Shown: positions 1 through 9,377, counted from the stretch's first letter. The stretch is DNA of 64,000 nt from Streptomyces sp. SS1-1 (GCF_008973465.1 NZ_WBXN01000004.1:3574501-3638500); one strand, 5' to 3'. Made by a program: numbers and translations. Notes: generated from the sequence alone by a model not told the origin.

Positions 1-92
1 GGGGCCGGCGGCGCGGCACGCGCTGGGGCGGCGGGGGGCGGGGCGGGGGGAGGAGCCCGTGGCGGTGCCGGTTGCGTGAGGGACCAGGTGGG

Positions 93-1307
93 TCACCAGT
101 CCTTCATCGCGTCGGTGGGGGACATGCTCGCCGCTCTGCGGGCGGGGGCCAGCGAACCGATCGCCACCACCAGCACCGTCAGGCCGAGGAGCAGGAGCAG
201 GGTGGGCGCGGACGGCAGCGGCACCCAGCCGTCGACGTACGGCGCCAGGTCCGCGCTGCCCCGCAGCAGGGCGGCGGCGCCGCTGCCCAGTGCCGCGCCG
301 AGCACGGCGCCGATCAGCGCGGCCACGGCGCCGACCAGGGCCATCTCCGTGACCAGCATCAGGACCGACCTGGTACGGAAGCCGACCGCCTTGAGAATGC
401 CGATCTCCTGCGCGCGCTGCCGGGACAGTGCGCCGGTCACGGTGACCGCGCCGACGAACGCGAGCACCCCGAGCACCCCGAGCAGCACCTGGCCGACCAG
501 CCTGATCATCTCCAGCACGGCGGGGAGCGCCTCGAGCTGCTGCTGGAGGGTGACCGCCGGATAGCCCAGTCGCTGCACGGACTCCATCACGGCCGGCACG
601 TCCGCCGCCGTCTTCGCGACCACGGTCAGCTGGTCGTAGCCGATGGTGGACACGTAGCTGTCCACCGGTTCCCCGGACCGCTGTGCCGCCCACTCGATCA
701 CGGTGTCGTCGGCGGCGTACGCGGCACCGGGGTTGTCCAGCTGCCAGGTCGGGTCGTACACACCGACGAGGCGGGCCTTGCCGGTGACTCCGGTGCCCTC
801 GCCCTGCCTTACGTAGCGAGTCGTCTCGACGTCGATCTTCTGGCCGACCAGGTTGCTCAGGTCGACTCCCTGGGCGGCGGCCGGGGCCACGAGTTCGCCG
901 GGGCGCAGCGGGAAGAGGTTCTTCCGTACCGACTTGGTGACCGGCGGGGTGAGCGCCGGCCGGTGGGTCGTCGCGTACAGCAGGACGGTGTCGCCGGTCT
1001 CGGTCAGCACGCCGAACGACACCTGTGCCCGGTGCTGAACCGACTCGACGTGCGGCAGCTTCGCGAGCCGGGCGGCGGTCCGGTCGGTCAGCTGCGGGGT
1101 GTCGGGGCGTCCGTCGGGCTTGTCGACGGTGATGCTGCGGTTGGCGCTGCTCTCCTTGACGCCCGTGTCGGTGGCGCCCTGCGCCCGGGCGGCGATGCCG
1201 AGTGCGCCGAGGCAGACGGCGGCGGCGACGGAGACCAGGGCCACGAGTCCGAACAGGCGGCGGCGCAGGGCGCGGACGTTGGCCAGTGCGAGACTGAAGG
1301 TGTTCAT
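93..1307 (-). CDS. FtsX/MacB-like ABC transporter permease
   Basis: A 404-residue membrane subunit of an ABC exporter of the MacB/FtsX class. One N-terminal membrane segment at about residues 17-40 is followed by a large extracytoplasmic domain of roughly 200 residues. Three further hydrophobic segments fill the C-terminal third, after residue 260, giving the 1+3 arrangement of the family. The last segment is followed by the usual short tail with an AARRAASMSPTDAM motif. Its ATG overlaps the stop of the upstream ATPase in an ATGA arrangement, so the two are translationally coupled. MacB-type systems move peptides, lipoproteins or antibiotics or transmit mechanical force. Nothing here fixes the substrate. 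The ORF is complete. Confidence 0.9.
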   Translation of the reverse strand: MNTFSLALANVRALRRRLFGLVALVSVAAAVCLGALGIAARAQGATDTGVKESSANRSITVDKPDGRPDTPQLTDRTAARLAKLPHVESVQHRAQVSFGVLTETGDTVLLYATTHRPALTPPVTKSVRKNLFPLRPGELVAPAAAQGVDLSNLVGQKIDVETTRYVRQGEGTGVTGKARLVGVYDPTWQLDNPGAAYAADDTVIEWAAQRSGEPVDSYVSTIGYDQLTVVAKTAADVPAVMESVQRLGYPAVTLQQQLEALPAVLEMIRLVGQVLLGVLGVLAFVGAVTVTGALSRQRAQEIGILKAVGFRTRSVLMLVTEMALVGAVAALIGAVLGAALGSGAAALLRGSADLAPYVDGWVPLPSAPTLLLLLGLTVLVVAIGSLAPARRAASMSPTDAMKDW

Positions 1308-2059
1308 TCGGGGCTCTCCGTCTCCACACGTTCGGCGCCGGTCTTCGCCCGTACGCCGTCGGCCGGGCCGGCGAGCCTGCCCTTGTCCAGGCGGTGCACC
1401 ACGTCCGCAGCGTCGGACACGGCCGGGTTGTGCGTCACGAGCAGCACCGCGCGGCCCTCGTCCGCCAGCTCCCGGAAGAGACCGAGGAGCACCTCCTCGC
1501 TCTCCGTGTCGAGGTTCCCGGTCGGCTCGTCGGCCAGCACCACGGGCGGGTCGTTGATCAGCGCCCGCGCCAGGGCCACCCGCTGCTGCTCGCCGCCCGA
1601 CAGTTCGCTGGGCAGATGGTCGGCACGCTCCGCGAGTCCCACCCGTGCCAGCAGCTCGCGTGCGCGTGTCTCGCCTTCGCGGCGGCGGCCGGTGAACGGC
1701 AGGAGGACGTTGCGCAGCGCCGAGTGCTGGGGCAGCAGGTTGTACGACTGGAACACGAACCCGAGCGTGCCGCGGCGCAGATCCGCCAGCGCTCCGTCCG
1801 ACAGATCCGTCGTGTCGACGGGGCCCGTGCCGTGGACGCCCTTTACGAACACCCGGCCGCTGTCCGGCGGGGTCAGCAGCCCGAGGATGTGCAGAAGTGT
1901 GGTCTTGCCGGAGCCCGAGTGGCCGACCAGGGCGGTGACCTCACCCTTCCTCACGGCGAGGTCGACGCCGTGCAGGACGTCGACCCTCCTTCCGCGCAGG
2001 ACGTAGGACTTGCCCACGCCCTCCGCGCGCAGCACTACGCTCACCGGACTCTCGCTCAC
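1304..2059 (-). CDS. ABC transporter ATP-binding protein (LolD/MacB class)
   Basis: The 251-residue ATPase partner of the downstream FtsX-like permease. It has Walker A GHSGSGKT, the signature LSGGEQQRVALARAL and Walker B VVLADEPTGNLD, the last typical of the LolD/MacB subfamily. The reading frame is open further upstream to 2152, but I start at the GTG at 2059 (protein VSESPVSV...) because a GAGGA ribosome-binding site lies five bases ahead and the extension has no domain character. It overlaps the permease by four bases. The 195 bp between this gene and the next gene at 2255 hold no ORF I can support. Confidence 0.88.
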   Translation of the reverse strand: MSESPVSVVLRAEGVGKSYVLRGRRVDVLHGVDLAVRKGEVTALVGHSGSGKTTLLHILGLLTPPDSGRVFVKGVHGTGPVDTTDLSDGALADLRRGTLGFVFQSYNLLPQHSALRNVLLPFTGRRREGETRARELLARVGLAERADHLPSELSGGEQQRVALARALINDPPVVLADEPTGNLDTESEEVLLGLFRELADEGRAVLLVTHNPAVSDAADVVHRLDKGRLAGPADGVRAKTGAERVETESPE

Positions 2060-2254
2060 TTTCGTCCTCGGGATCGCGGCCGGCAACCAGCCCATGGCGC
2101 CGTGCGGTTGCCGATCCGGCAGAGCCGCGTCCGGTGCGCCGCCGCGCAGCACAGAGGCCCGTACGACCAGCGCGTAGTCGTAGACGGTGATGAGGCATCC
2201 CGGGTTCCGCGCCGGTGTTCGCGGGCGGCCCGGTTCAGGCGGTCGCCGCCGGCG

Positions 2255-2704
2255 CTACACCGCCATCAACGGTGCGTCGTTCCGCCACTTGAGGATCTTC
2301 TCGAAGCTGACCACGGCGCCGGTGCGGCCCGTCGGGGTGCCGAAGTGGACGTGGTCCGCGAGTTCTTCGATGAGGCACAGGCCCCGGCCGTGCTCGGCGT
2401 CGGAGGCGGCCTGGCGGGTGGCGCGGCGGGGTGGGGTGAAGCCGGGGCCGGAGTCGGCGACCTCGATGTGGCACCGCTCGCCGTCGAGGTAGGCCGTGAC
2501 GCGGTACGCCTGGGGCGAGCCGTCGGGGGTGGTGGCGCCGCCGTGCTCGACGGCGTTCGCGCAGGCCTCGCTGAGGGCGACGGAGAGGTCGTAGGAGACG
2601 TCGGGGTCCACCCCCGCGGTCTCCATGGTGCCCATGAGCAGGCGCCGGGCGAGCGGCACGCTCGCGGCATCGCGCCGCAGATGGAGTGACCACCAGATGC
2701 TCAT
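2255..2704 (-). CDS. GHKL ATPase, RsbW/anti-sigma-factor-like regulator
   Basis: A 149-residue single-domain histidine-kinase-like ATPase of the HATPase_c family. The N-box NAVEHGG, the G1 box DSGPGF and a G2-like box GRGLCLIEEL are all present, and no dimerisation/phosphoacceptor or sensor domain is seen. Such stand-alone ATPases are abundant in Streptomyces and in known cases act as serine kinases on anti-anti-sigma factors. The start is the ATG at 2704 (MSIWWSLHLRR), preceded by AGGAGG at seven bases; the frame stays open to 2842. No sigma factor or STAS-domain partner is adjacent, so the target is unknown. Confidence 0.85.
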   Translation of the reverse strand: MSIWWSLHLRRDAASVPLARRLLMGTMETAGVDPDVSYDLSVALSEACANAVEHGGATTPDGSPQAYRVTAYLDGERCHIEVADSGPGFTPPRRATRQAASDAEHGRGLCLIEELADHVHFGTPTGRTGAVVSFEKILKWRNDAPLMAV

Positions 2705-2926
2705 GCTCCAGCCTCCTGGCCGCGGCTCGACATACCGATACGTATTGCCGCGAGTGACCGCCCGTAAGCACATCCGTGACGTGACGCCGCCCATATGGTC
2801 GATGCGCCTATGCGTGAATCGGTGTATGTGGTGGCGGGCCACACCAGAACGTGATCTTCCGGCTGTATGTCATCTTGCGGACCTGCCGTATGGCGGCCCT
2901 GGGGCCAGTGCGATGATGAGCCCGCC

Positions 2927-3769
2927 ATGTCTGCCCCCCACCCGCGCACAGCGCGCGCCGGAAGCGATCTCCGGGTACCGCGGGCCGCGGTCTTCGCCGC
3001 GGTCTGCGTCGTGCTGGCCGGGGTCGGGCACGCGCTCGGCTCGTGCGCCTCGGTCCCGCTGTGGACGCTGGGCGCCGGGTTCCTGGGGGTCCTCCTCGTC
3101 ACGGTGCCGCTCACCGGCCGGGTGCGCTCGCTGCCCGGTACGGCCGCGCTGCTCGCCGGTGGACAGACCGTCCTGCACACGCTGTTCGGGCTCGGGCAGC
3201 ACGGGGCGGTGACGGCCGGGGCGACCTCCGGCACCTCCTCCGGTCCGGCGTCCGACGCGGCGCTCGTCGAACAGGCGGCGCGGCTCGTCTGCGGGACCGC
3301 CGCCGCGGCGATCAGTCCCGTGCAGGCCGAGCGGATCCTCACCGACGCGCGGATCGCGCCGGGGACCGGAACGCACGCCGCGCACGTCCACGCGGACTCC
3401 ATGGCCTCGGCCGTGGACGCGACGTCCGTGTCGCTGCTGCCGTCCCTGCCGATGCTGCTCGGCCACCTGCTCGCGGCGCTCGTCGCCGGGTGGCTGCTGC
3501 GGCGCGGGGACCTGGCGGTGCTGCGGCTCGCCGAGATGTCCGCGCTGTCGGCGCACGCGGTCGCCGAGGGCGCACTCGTGCGTTCCCTGCGCGGGGCGCT
3601 CGCGCTGGTACGGGCCCTGCGCGCCGGGTTGCCCGGCGCGCCCGAGGCGGGCCCGCGTCCTCCGCGGGCCGAGGGACACGCCCTCCCCGCCCCGCGCACC
3701 GTCGTCCTCCAGCACACCGTGATCAGACGCGGCCCGCCGGCCGCCGCCGCGCTCTGCCTCGCCGCCTGA
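2927..3769 (+). CDS. Integral membrane protein at the head of the copper block
   Basis: A 280-residue membrane protein of no family I can name. Hydrophobic segments lie at about residues 19-40, 45-65, 70-90 and 175-200. A His/Cys-bearing loop (HAAHVHADSM near residue 155) and a Cys in the second third could bind metal, but this is inference. It stands just upstream of, and on the same strand as, five genes for extracytoplasmic copper handling, separated from them by 215 bp. I use the ATG at 2927; the open frame begins at 2867. Confidence 0.7.
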   Translation: MSAPHPRTARAGSDLRVPRAAVFAAVCVVLAGVGHALGSCASVPLWTLGAGFLGVLLVTVPLTGRVRSLPGTAALLAGGQTVLHTLFGLGQHGAVTAGATSGTSSGPASDAALVEQAARLVCGTAAAAISPVQAERILTDARIAPGTGTHAAHVHADSMASAVDATSVSLLPSLPMLLGHLLAALVAGWLLRRGDLAVLRLAEMSALSAHAVAEGALVRSLRGALALVRALRAGLPGAPEAGPRPPRAEGHALPAPRTVVLQHTVIRRGPPAAAALCLAA

Positions 3770-3984
3770 CACGACGCGACCACCACTCCACCCCGCGGGG
3801 GTGTGAAGAGGCCGCCGTCGTGCGGCACGCGCGCGTGCGCCCGTCCCCGACCGAGGGGCGGTACGGCACGCCGGTCACGGTGCGCCGGTTTCCCGCCGAT
3901 CACCCCTGATCAGGCACCTCCGCGCACGCGTACTCCTCTTCACCACCGGAAAACCCGTATCTCACCCACAGTGGAGTGCTCCGA

Positions 3985-4719
3985 ATGAAGGCCTCTCGTC
4001 TCGCCGCCGCCGGCACCCTCGCCGGCACCGCCGTGCTCGCCCTGTCCGCGCCCGCGTTCGCCCATGTCAGCGTGCAGCCGGAGGGCGAGGCCGCCAAGGG
4101 CGGTTACGCGGTCGTCGACTTCAAGGTGCCCAACGAGCGCGACAACGCCTCGACCACCAAGCTCGAGGTCACCTTCCCGACCGACCACCCGCTGGCGTCC
4201 GTGATGCCGCAGCCGGTGCCCGGCTGGAAGGCCGAGGTCACCAAGTCCACCCTGAAGAAGCCGCTGGAGCTGCACGGCAAGAAGATCACCGAGGCCGTCA
4301 GCAAGGTCACCTGGACCGCGGACGGCAAGGGCGTCGAGCCAGGCTTCTTCCAGAAGTTCCCCCTGTCCGTCGGCACCCTCCCCGAGGACACCGACCAGCT
4401 CGTCTTCAAGGCGGTGCAGACGTACTCCAACAAGGAGGTCGTCCGCTGGATCGAGGTGCCGCAGGAGGGCCAGGAGGAGCCCGACAACCCGGCGCCCGTG
4501 CTCCAGCTGTCCGCCGCCGAGGAGGGCGGCCACCACGGCTCGGCCTCCGCCGGCAAGGGCTCCGGCGACGCCGAGGCCGCCTCCGCGAAGACGTCCGCCG
4601 CCGAGCCCGCCGACAGCAGCGACACCACCGCCCGCGTCCTGGGCGTGGTCGGCATCGTCGTCGGCGCACTGGGCGTGGCCTACGGCGTGCTCGCCGGCCG
4701 TCGGCGCACCACCGCCTGA
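3985..4719 (+). CDS. ycnI: YcnI-like copper-binding protein (DUF1775)
   Basis: A 244-residue exported protein of the YcnI family. A Sec signal peptide ends in APAFA, so the mature chain would begin HVSVQPEG. An N-terminal histidine after cleavage is the copper ligand known for YcnI and CopC proteins. The DUF1775 fold covers about residues 28-165, followed by a Ser/Ala/Glu-rich linker and a C-terminal membrane anchor (VLGVVGIVVGALGVAYGVL) with an RRR stop-transfer. The start is the ATG at 3985 with GGAG at eight bases. Its position before sco1 and the PCuAC gene suggests delivery of copper to secreted or membrane cuproenzymes. Confidence 0.88.
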   Translation: MKASRLAAAGTLAGTAVLALSAPAFAHVSVQPEGEAAKGGYAVVDFKVPNERDNASTTKLEVTFPTDHPLASVMPQPVPGWKAEVTKSTLKKPLELHGKKITEAVSKVTWTADGKGVEPGFFQKFPLSVGTLPEDTDQLVFKAVQTYSNKEVVRWIEVPQEGQEEPDNPAPVLQLSAAEEGGHHGSASAGKGSGDAEAASAKTSAAEPADSSDTTARVLGVVGIVVGALGVAYGVLAGRRRTTA

Positions 4720-4811
4720 CCCGTCCCGAACCCATACGTCGGGTCGTCCCCGGCTCCCTGTCCCCGGCGCACGCCGGGCGGGGGCCGGGGGCGTCCCGCG
4801 GGAGACTGCAC

Positions 4812-5468
4812 ATGCGTAAGAAGACCTTCGCGGCGGCGGCCCTGCTCGCCGCCGCCACCCTGACCCTGACCGCGTGCGGCGGCGGTGACGGCGACGACGC
4901 CTCGCCGGTGACCGTGGTCTCCGAGGAGACCGGCTCCGACAAGGCCGCCATCGTCCTCGACAAGCCGTTCGAGAAGCCGGACCTGGTCCTCACCGACACC
5001 CACGGCGAGAAGTACGACCTGCGCAAGGAGACGGCGGGCAAGCCCACGCTGATCTACTTCGGCTACACCAACTGCCCCGACGTCTGCCCGACCACGATGA
5101 GCAACATCGCCGTGGCCAAGAAGCAGCTGCCCAAGGCCCAGCAGGACGAGCTGCGGATCGTCTTCGTCACCACCGACCCGGAACGGGACACCTCCGCCGC
5201 GCTCGGCAAGTGGCTCAAGGGCATCGACCCCCAGGTCGTGGGCCTGACCGGTGACTTCGACACCGTCCAGGCCGGCGCCCGCACCCTCGGCATCACCATC
5301 GAGGCGCCGCACAAGGACAAGAACGGCAAGGTCGTCTCCACCCACGGCACCCAGGTCGTCGCGTTCTCCCCGAAGACCGACGCCGGGTACGTCCTCTACA
5401 CCGAGGACGCCACCGTGGACGACTACACCAAGGACCTCCCGGCGCTGATCAAGGGGGCCCGGCCGTGA
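4812..5468 (+). CDS. SCO1/SenC family copper metallochaperone, lipoprotein
   Basis: A 218-residue lipoprotein (lipobox LTAC near residue 20) with a thioredoxin-like fold. The copper site CPDVC lies in YFGYTNCPDVCPTTMSN, and the distal His ligand is in STHGTQVVAFSP. Sco proteins deliver copper to, or reduce, the CuA site of cytochrome c oxidase. In S. lividans the homologue is also needed for extracellular copper enzymes involved in development (established knowledge, recalled). The ATG at 4812 has a GGGAG site. The stop overlaps the GTG start of the next gene. Confidence 0.93.
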   Translation: MRKKTFAAAALLAAATLTLTACGGGDGDDASPVTVVSEETGSDKAAIVLDKPFEKPDLVLTDTHGEKYDLRKETAGKPTLIYFGYTNCPDVCPTTMSNIAVAKKQLPKAQQDELRIVFVTTDPERDTSAALGKWLKGIDPQVVGLTGDFDTVQAGARTLGITIEAPHKDKNGKVVSTHGTQVVAFSPKTDAGYVLYTEDATVDDYTKDLPALIKGARP

Positions 5469-5914
5469 GCCGTCGCGTCGCACCCGTCGCGCTCCTGGCC
5501 GGGGCGCTGCTCCTCGCGGGCTGCGGCTCCGGGGACGACTCGGCGGCCGACCTGTCCGTCAGCGGCGCCTACATGCCGCAGCCGGTGTCCGACTCGATGG
5601 CGGCCGGCTTTCTGACGGTGACCAACGCGGGCGGCACGGAGGACGAACTGACCTCCGTGACCAGCGACATCGGCGAGGTCACCGCCCACGAGACGGTCGA
5701 CTCGGCGATGCGGGAGGCGAAGGACCTCACGGTCCCCGCACACGGCACCCTCGTGTTCCGCAGCGGCGCCAACCATCTGATGTTCGAAAAGCTGAAGCGG
5801 AAGCCGCGGCAGGGCGAGAAGGTGACGGTGCAGCTCCACTTCGCGGAGTCGGGCACCGTCACGGTCGAGATCCCGGTGAAGTCCGCGACGTACAGCCCGA
5901 AGACCGGACACTGA
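5465..5914 (+). CDS. PCuAC-type periplasmic copper chaperone, lipoprotein
   Basis: A 149-residue lipoprotein with lipobox LLAGC at about residue 20. The PCuAC domain shows the expected His/Met copper ligands: His in TAHETV, Met in DSAMREA, and His and Met in NHLMF. These proteins supply Cu(I) to Sco and to CuA sites; the S. lividans counterpart is called ECuC. It starts at a GTG whose GTGA overlaps the sco1 stop, so the two are translationally coupled, which fits copper passing between their products. It ends 13 bases before the CopC-CopD gene. Confidence 0.92.
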   Translation: MSRRVAPVALLAGALLLAGCGSGDDSAADLSVSGAYMPQPVSDSMAAGFLTVTNAGGTEDELTSVTSDIGEVTAHETVDSAMREAKDLTVPAHGTLVFRSGANHLMFEKLKRKPRQGEKVTVQLHFAESGTVTVEIPVKSATYSPKTGH

Positions 5915-5927
5915 GGGAGAGATCGCC

Positions 5928-7940
5928 TTGACGTCAACCATCGCCCCCCGGGTCCGGACGCTGGTGCTGCTGCTCCTGGCCGCCACCGGCCTGCTCCTCG
6001 CCGGCGCCGGCCCGGTCTCCGCGCACGCCGCGCTGACCGGCAGCGACCCCCGGCAGGGGGCGGTGGTGGACAAGGCCCCGGAGCGGATATCGCTGACCTT
6101 CTCCGAGAAGGTCGCCCTGTCCGACGACTCCCTGCGGGTCCTCGACCCCAAGGGCAAGCGCGTGGACAGCGGCGACCCCGCCGGCACCGGCGGCACAACC
6201 TACGCCGTGAAGCTGCACGGCGGTCTGCCCGACGGCACGTACACCGTCACCTACCAGGTGGTGTCCGAGGACAGCCATCCGGTCGCCGGGGCCTACACCT
6301 TCTCGATCGGCGCGCCGTCGAAGACGTCCGTCTCGGTCGACGGGCAGACCGCGGGCGGCGGGGTCGTCGGCGTGCTCTACGGCTTCGGCCGGTACGTGTC
6401 GTACGCCGGGTTCATCGTCCTGGTCGGCGGGGCCGCGTTCGTGCTGGGCTGCTGGCGGCGCGGGACGGCCGTGCGGTCGATGCAGCGGCTCGTGGTGTCC
6501 GGCTGGCTCGCGCTGACGGCGGCCACGCTCGGGCTGCTGCTCGTGCGCGGCTCCTACACCGGCAGCGGGAAGGTCGGCGACATCTTCGATCTGGACCTGC
6601 TCGGGCAGGTCCTCCAGACCAAGACCGGCGCGGCGCTCGTCTCCCGGCTGCTGCTGCTCGCCGCGGCGGCGCTGTTCATCGCGGTGCTGTTCGGGGCGTA
6701 CGACAAGCGGGACGACGAGGAGAAGCGGGACCTCACCTTCGGGCTCGCGATCGGCGGGACCGTCGTCGCGGCGGGGCTCGCGGCGAGCTGGGCGATGTCC
6801 GAGCACGCCTCGACCGGGCTCCAGCCGGGGCTGGCCATGCCGGTGGACGTACTGCACCTGCTGGCCGTCGCGGGCTGGCTGGGCGGGCTGACCGCGCTGC
6901 TGACGGCCCTGTACCGGGCGCCCGCGGAGACCCCTCTCGACGCGGCGGCCGTACGGCGCTTCTCGCGGCTGGCGTTCGGCAGCGTGCTGACGCTCGTCGC
7001 CACCGGGATCTACCAGTCCTGGCGGCAGCTCGGATCGTGGTCGGCGTTCACCGGTACCCGGTACGGGCAGCTGCTGCTCGTCAAGATCGGGCTCGTGGTG
7101 CTGCTGGTCGGCATCGCGTGGATATCGCGCCGGTGGACGGCACGGCTGGCGGACGTCGGCGTGGCGGAGGTGGACGCCGGGACGGTGACGGAGGACGGGG
7201 GGGCCGGGAAGGGCGAGGGGGCCGAGGAGGACGGTGCCGAGAAGGAGCACGTCTCCACGGGTGCCGGTGCGTCCGCCGCGGCGACGGGTGCCTCCGGGGG
7301 CGGTGCCGCCGGTGGGGCCGGTCCCAGCGGCTCCGACGGTTCCGACGGCACCGACGCCGACTCCGAGCGGGCCGCGCAGCTCGCCCGGCAGCGGGCCGCC
7401 ATCGACACCGCCCGGCGCAAGCGGGAGCGCGACGCCGACCCGAACCGTTCCGGGCTGCGCCGCTCGGTGCTCGCCGAGGCGGCGGTCGCCGTCGCCCTGC
7501 TCGCCGTCACGACCATGCTGACGTCGACCGAGCCGGGCCGTACCGAGGAGCAGGCCGCGGCGGCCACCTCGTCCGCGACCGAGGACGCGAACGCGGCCGG
7601 GGCGCTCACCCTGGACATGTCGTTCGACACCGGCGGCGAGGACGGCAAGGGCGTCGTGCGGATCGACCTCGACCCCGCGCGCCCGGGCTCCAACGAGCTG
7701 CACGTCTATGTGCTGCGGCCCAACGGGCGTGCCTTCGACATCCCCGAGGTGAAGATCGCCTTCACCCTGGAGGAGCAGGACATCGGGCCGCTGCCCGTCG
7801 TCCCGGACCACATCTCCACCGGACACTGGTCGGCGAGCGGGGTGCAGATCCCGATGGCCGGCGACTGGAAGGTCGCCGTGACCGTGCGCACCTCCGACAT
7901 CGACCAGGCGACCGTCTCCAAGAACGCGCAGATCGGCTGA
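5928..7940 (+). CDS. CopC-CopD fusion copper transport protein
   Basis: A 670-residue fusion. After the signal peptide the mature end starts HAALTGSDP, the CopC copper ligand. A CopC beta-barrel follows to about residue 125 and contains the typical SEDSHPVAGAYTF. A CopD-like membrane domain of about eight helices spans residues 150-405. A Gly/Ala/Glu-rich linker of about 120 residues and a C-terminal extracytoplasmic YtkA-like beta domain (about 560-670) complete it. The start is a TTG at 5928 with GGGAG at eight bases. The gene lies between the PCuAC chaperone and the DyP peroxidase, eight bases before the latter, so it very probably belongs to one operon importing or loading copper. Confidence 0.92.
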   Translation: MTSTIAPRVRTLVLLLLAATGLLLAGAGPVSAHAALTGSDPRQGAVVDKAPERISLTFSEKVALSDDSLRVLDPKGKRVDSGDPAGTGGTTYAVKLHGGLPDGTYTVTYQVVSEDSHPVAGAYTFSIGAPSKTSVSVDGQTAGGGVVGVLYGFGRYVSYAGFIVLVGGAAFVLGCWRRGTAVRSMQRLVVSGWLALTAATLGLLLVRGSYTGSGKVGDIFDLDLLGQVLQTKTGAALVSRLLLLAAAALFIAVLFGAYDKRDDEEKRDLTFGLAIGGTVVAAGLAASWAMSEHASTGLQPGLAMPVDVLHLLAVAGWLGGLTALLTALYRAPAETPLDAAAVRRFSRLAFGSVLTLVATGIYQSWRQLGSWSAFTGTRYGQLLLVKIGLVVLLVGIAWISRRWTARLADVGVAEVDAGTVTEDGGAGKGEGAEEDGAEKEHVSTGAGASAAATGASGGGAAGGAGPSGSDGSDGTDADSERAAQLARQRAAIDTARRKRERDADPNRSGLRRSVLAEAAVAVALLAVTTMLTSTEPGRTEEQAAAATSSATEDANAAGALTLDMSFDTGGEDGKGVVRIDLDPARPGSNELHVYVLRPNGRAFDIPEVKIAFTLEEQDIGPLPVVPDHISTGHWSASGVQIPMAGDWKVAVTVRTSDIDQATVSKNAQIG

Positions 7941-7948
7941 ACCGCACC

Positions 7949-9268
7949 ATGACCGACCAGTCCCTCCCCCAGGCCCACCGCACGCGGGCCGACGCCGTCG
8001 GCTCCGACGCCGGCGTCCCCGAGGCGGGCGCCACCGGGAACCCGGCCACGGGCGGGCTTTCGCGGCGCCGGCTGCTCGGGACCGCCGGGGCGACCGGCCT
8101 GGTGCTGGGCGCGGCGGGCGGGGCGGCCGGCTACGCCGCCCGTCCGGCCGGGGCGACCCCGCTCAGCTCGGTGGGGTCCGGCGAGGTGATGTTTCACGGG
8201 AAACATCAGCCCGGCATCGTCCAGCGGCTCCAGGCCCGGGGTCATCTCGTCGCCTTCGACCTGGCGCCGGGCGCCGGGCGCAAGGAGGCGGCGGCACTGC
8301 TGCGCCGCTGGTCGGAGACGGCCCGGCGGCTGATGGCGGGCGAGGCCGCCCGGGAGGACGACACCGGGGTCGCCCTGGACGCCGGACCGTCCTCCCTGAC
8401 GATCACCTTCGGCTTCGGGCACAGCTTCTTCGCCCGGACCGGTCTGGAGAAGCAGCGCCCGGTCGCCCTGGACCCGCTGCCGGAGTTCTCCTCCGACCGG
8501 CTGGACAAGGCACGCGGCAACGGCGACCTGTGGGTGCAGATCGGCGCCGACGACGCGCTGGTCGCCTTCCACGCGCTGCGGGCGGTCCAGAAGGACGCCG
8601 GCCGGGCCGCCCGGGTCCGCTGGCAGATGAACGGCTTCAACCGGTCCCCCGGAGCCACCGCGCACCCCATGACGGCCCGCAATCTGATGGGCCAGGTGGA
8701 CGGCACCCGCAACCCGAAGCCGGCCGACGCCGACTTCGACCGGCGGATCTTCGTCCCGGAGTCCGGCTCGCAGGACCCGGCGTGGATGGCGAACGGCTCC
8801 TACGCCGTCGTACGCCGGATCCGGATGCTCCTCGACGACTGGGAGCAGCTCTCCGCCAAGGAGCAGGAGGAGGTCATCGGGCGCCGCAAGGCCGACGGGG
8901 CGCCGCTGACGGGCGGCACCGAGACGACCGAGATGGACCTGGAGAAGACGGACCGGGCGGGGAACCTGGTCGTCCCGCTCAACGCCCACGCGCGGATCAC
9001 CCGGCCCGACCAGAACGGCGGGGCGGCGATCCTGCGCCGGCCCTTCTCGTACCACGACGGCATCGACGCCGACGGTGTGCCGGACGCCGGTCTGCTCTTC
9101 ATCTGCTGGCAGGCCGACCCGCTGCGCGGCTTCGTCCCCCTCCAGCGCAAGCTCGACCGGGGCGACGCGCTGTCGCGGTACATCCGGCACGAGGCGAGCG
9201 GCCTGTTCGCGGTGCCGGGCGGGGCGGCCGAGGGGGAGTACGTGGGGCAGCGGCTGCTGGAGGGGTGA
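7949..9268 (+). CDS. dtpA: Tat-exported DyP-type haem peroxidase
   Basis: A 439-residue DyP peroxidase. The N-terminus carries a twin-arginine signal (SRRRLLG near residue 33) and a hydrophobic stretch ending about residue 70, so it is exported folded with haem. The GXXDG signature is seen as GQVDGTRNP with the catalytic Asp, and the likely proximal haem His is in LNAHARITRP. In S. lividans the homologue DtpA is needed for maturation of the copper radical oxidase GlxA and for morphogenesis (established knowledge, recalled), which explains its place after the copper chaperone genes. The ATG at 7949 is the only sensible start although the frame is open to 7037. A parS-like 14-mer lies in the coding sequence at 8191. 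Confidence 0.93.
   Translation: MTDQSLPQAHRTRADAVGSDAGVPEAGATGNPATGGLSRRRLLGTAGATGLVLGAAGGAAGYAARPAGATPLSSVGSGEVMFHGKHQPGIVQRLQARGHLVAFDLAPGAGRKEAAALLRRWSETARRLMAGEAAREDDTGVALDAGPSSLTITFGFGHSFFARTGLEKQRPVALDPLPEFSSDRLDKARGNGDLWVQIGADDALVAFHALRAVQKDAGRAARVRWQMNGFNRSPGATAHPMTARNLMGQVDGTRNPKPADADFDRRIFVPESGSQDPAWMANGSYAVVRRIRMLLDDWEQLSAKEQEEVIGRRKADGAPLTGGTETTEMDLEKTDRAGNLVVPLNAHARITRPDQNGGAAILRRPFSYHDGIDADGVPDAGLLFICWQADPLRGFVPLQRKLDRGDALSRYIRHEASGLFAVPGGAAEGEYVGQRLLEG
8191..8204. promoter_or_regulatory. parS-like site, one mismatch, inside dtpA
   Basis: GTTTCACGGGAAAC differs at one position from the Streptomyces parS consensus GTTTCACGTGAAAC. It lies in the coding sequence between the Tat signal and the peroxidase domain of DtpA and is flanked by extra symmetry (AT on the left, AT on the right). 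The mismatch lies beside the central CpG, so ParB binding is uncertain. Confidence 0.45.
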
Positions 9269-9377
9269 CCCTGCCCGGCGCGGGGTCGCCCTGCCTCGAG
9301 GGGTTGGTGTCGCCCTCGCGGGTGGCTGGGGCGCGAAGGCGCACGCCCGGTTTCGCCAGGCCCATTAGGGTGAGGTC

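Noticed and set aside
1..92. A gene at the left edge
   Set aside because: The first 92 bases are extremely G-rich and contain no frame I can support; they are downstream of the permease gene stop.
7949..9268. Encapsulin cargo peroxidase
   Set aside because: The DyP protein has a Tat signal, so it is exported, and no encapsulin gene is near.
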